Assembly (NCBI GenBank): GCA_003650445.1
Contig: QMQE01000154.1
Location: forward strand, 1 to 6,151
Length of the DNA: 6,151 nucleotides
DNA from: Acidobacteriota bacterium
Lineage (GTDB): Bacteria > Acidobacteriota > Holophagae > Thermotomaculales > Thermotomaculaceae
Direction of reading: 5' to 3'
Made by a program: the position numbers and the translations under genes. Position 1 is the stretch's first letter, and the number at the start of each line of letters is the position of its first letter. The notes beneath the pieces were generated by a model. It saw nothing but the letters and a program-made list of their open reading frames with translations. It made no database searches and was not told where the DNA came from. Shown piece by piece: positions 5,848 through 6,151 of the stretch.

Positions 5848-5876
5848 ATTATAGCTCATTTTATCCGTAAGAACGA
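5848..5876 (-). promoter_or_regulatory. Candidate promoter of the DUF2065-hutH-hutU operon
   Basis: Read on the minus strand, a perfect TATAAT (5848-5853) would start transcription near 5841, leaving a leader of about 36 bases before the DUF2065 ATG. At 17 bases upstream the -35 position reads TCGTTC (5871-5876), a poor match, and there is no TG extension. That would fit a promoter needing an activator or a different sigma factor. I see no HutC-type operator (TGTA-TACA-like palindrome) around it. Confidence 0.45.
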
Positions 5877-5954
5877 GAATACAGAGAAGCATAAACAAGA
5901 TTGTAAGGATGAGACCGTGTTCCAAACTTAAACCATTCTGGAAGGCAGGGGAAC

Positions 5955-6037
5955 TCACCACAGAGCTTGCAAAGGACGCTGAGAGGGGAGGAGGGAGAGG
6001 AAGAAAAATTTAACACAAGGGCACAAGGTCACAACGT
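5955..6037. repeat. Degenerate short-period repeat block with purine tract
   Basis: The block begins CTCACCACAGAGCTTGCAA and continues AGGACGCTGAGAG, which looks like decayed 8-9 base CACAGAGG/ACGCAGAG units. A run of 28 purines follows on the plus strand (5981-6008). Three exact-period 8-base units close it: CACAAGGG (6014-6021), CACAAGGT (6022-6029) and CACAACGT (6030-6037). From memory, similar intergenic 'CACAGAGG...CACAAGG' blocks occur in several environmental bacterial genomes; I cannot confirm that here. It lies about 100 bases upstream of the hut operon promoter and is noncoding in all frames. Confidence 0.6.
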
Positions 6038-6151
6038 ATAGAAAAAATAGAACTAAGGTTTAATGGAGCTCGGACCAGCCAATTCTCCTTCTTTCGTGCA
6101 CTTGCACTTCACTCACACTCAACCGCAGGTAGGGAGATTTTCTCTCGCCAA
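6038..6151. other. Edge region with no supportable gene
   Basis: Together with the repeat block this completes a gene-free stretch from 5805 to the right edge, apart from the promoter. A plus-strand ATG at 6063 stays open to the edge for 29 codons behind a weak AAGG site, and a minus-strand frame (6149 down to 6060) is also open. Neither looks protein-like. Bases 6097-6121 show a loose 6-base periodicity (TGCACT, TGCACT, TCACTC, ACACTC). The sequence is probably intergenic or repeat-derived. Confidence 0.4.

Noticed and set aside
5617..5961. N-terminal 115-residue extension of the histidase frame
   Set aside because: It overlaps the whole DUF2065 gene in another frame, has no family resemblance, and the start at 5616 has a good ribosome site and matches the family N-terminus.
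5955..6037. CRISPR array reading of the repeat block
   Set aside because: Units are 8-9 bases with no unique spacers of 30 or more bases and no cas genes nearby.
6060..6151. Open frames running off the right edge on both strands
   Set aside because: Both are under 30 codons, lie in repeat-like sequence, and show no family resemblance or strong start signal.

Overview
The window looks like a piece of bacterial chromosome. GC content is moderate, and by eye lower in the left third (about 1-2300) than in the right part, where the two enzyme genes use many G/C-ending codons. The gene types fit a Desulfobacterota-like (sulfate-reducer-like) Gram-negative. They are histidine degradation genes with a DUF2065 membrane protein, a DUF2293 protein, a ParE/RelE-type toxin-antitoxin pair and an isoprenylcysteine-methyltransferase-like membrane enzyme. 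This taxonomic guess is an inference with low certainty.

Layout. At 1-137 the end of an unidentified plus-strand gene runs in from the left edge. It converges on a minus-strand gene (229-975) for a zinc-ribbon plus DUF2293 protein, which has a near-consensus sigma70 promoter at 1005-1033. Divergent from it is a plus-strand cassette: a ribbon-helix-helix antitoxin (1172-1414), an overlapping ParE/RelE toxin (1386-1682) and, 50 bases further on, an ICMT/PEMT-like membrane methyltransferase (1733-2263). A strong rho-independent terminator (hairpin 2315-2342) closes the cassette.

The rest is a compact minus-strand histidine-utilisation operon read right to left. It has a candidate promoter near 5848-5876, a 63-residue DUF2065 membrane protein (5613-5804), hutH (4087-5616, start overlapping the upstream stop as ATGA) and hutU (2395-4044). 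HutH deaminates L-histidine to trans-urocanate and ammonia, and HutU hydrates urocanate to imidazolone propionate. Both enzymes keep their catalytic residues. No hutI, ftcD/hutG/hutF or hutC regulator is present here, so the later steps must be encoded elsewhere.

The most unusual DNA is the 120-base convergent junction at 2283-2402. It holds a 10+5 bp inverted repeat enclosing the terminator, and a 26-base perfect palindrome that overlaps the hutU stop codon and shares sequence with that repeat, so the two pairings are mutually exclusive. The right edge (5955-6151) is gene-poor and contains a degenerate short-tandem-repeat block. I see no convincing new multi-gene system. The points most worth a second look are the DUF2065-hutH coupling, the competing structures at the hutU end, and the DUF2293/toxin-antitoxin/methyltransferase neighbourhood.
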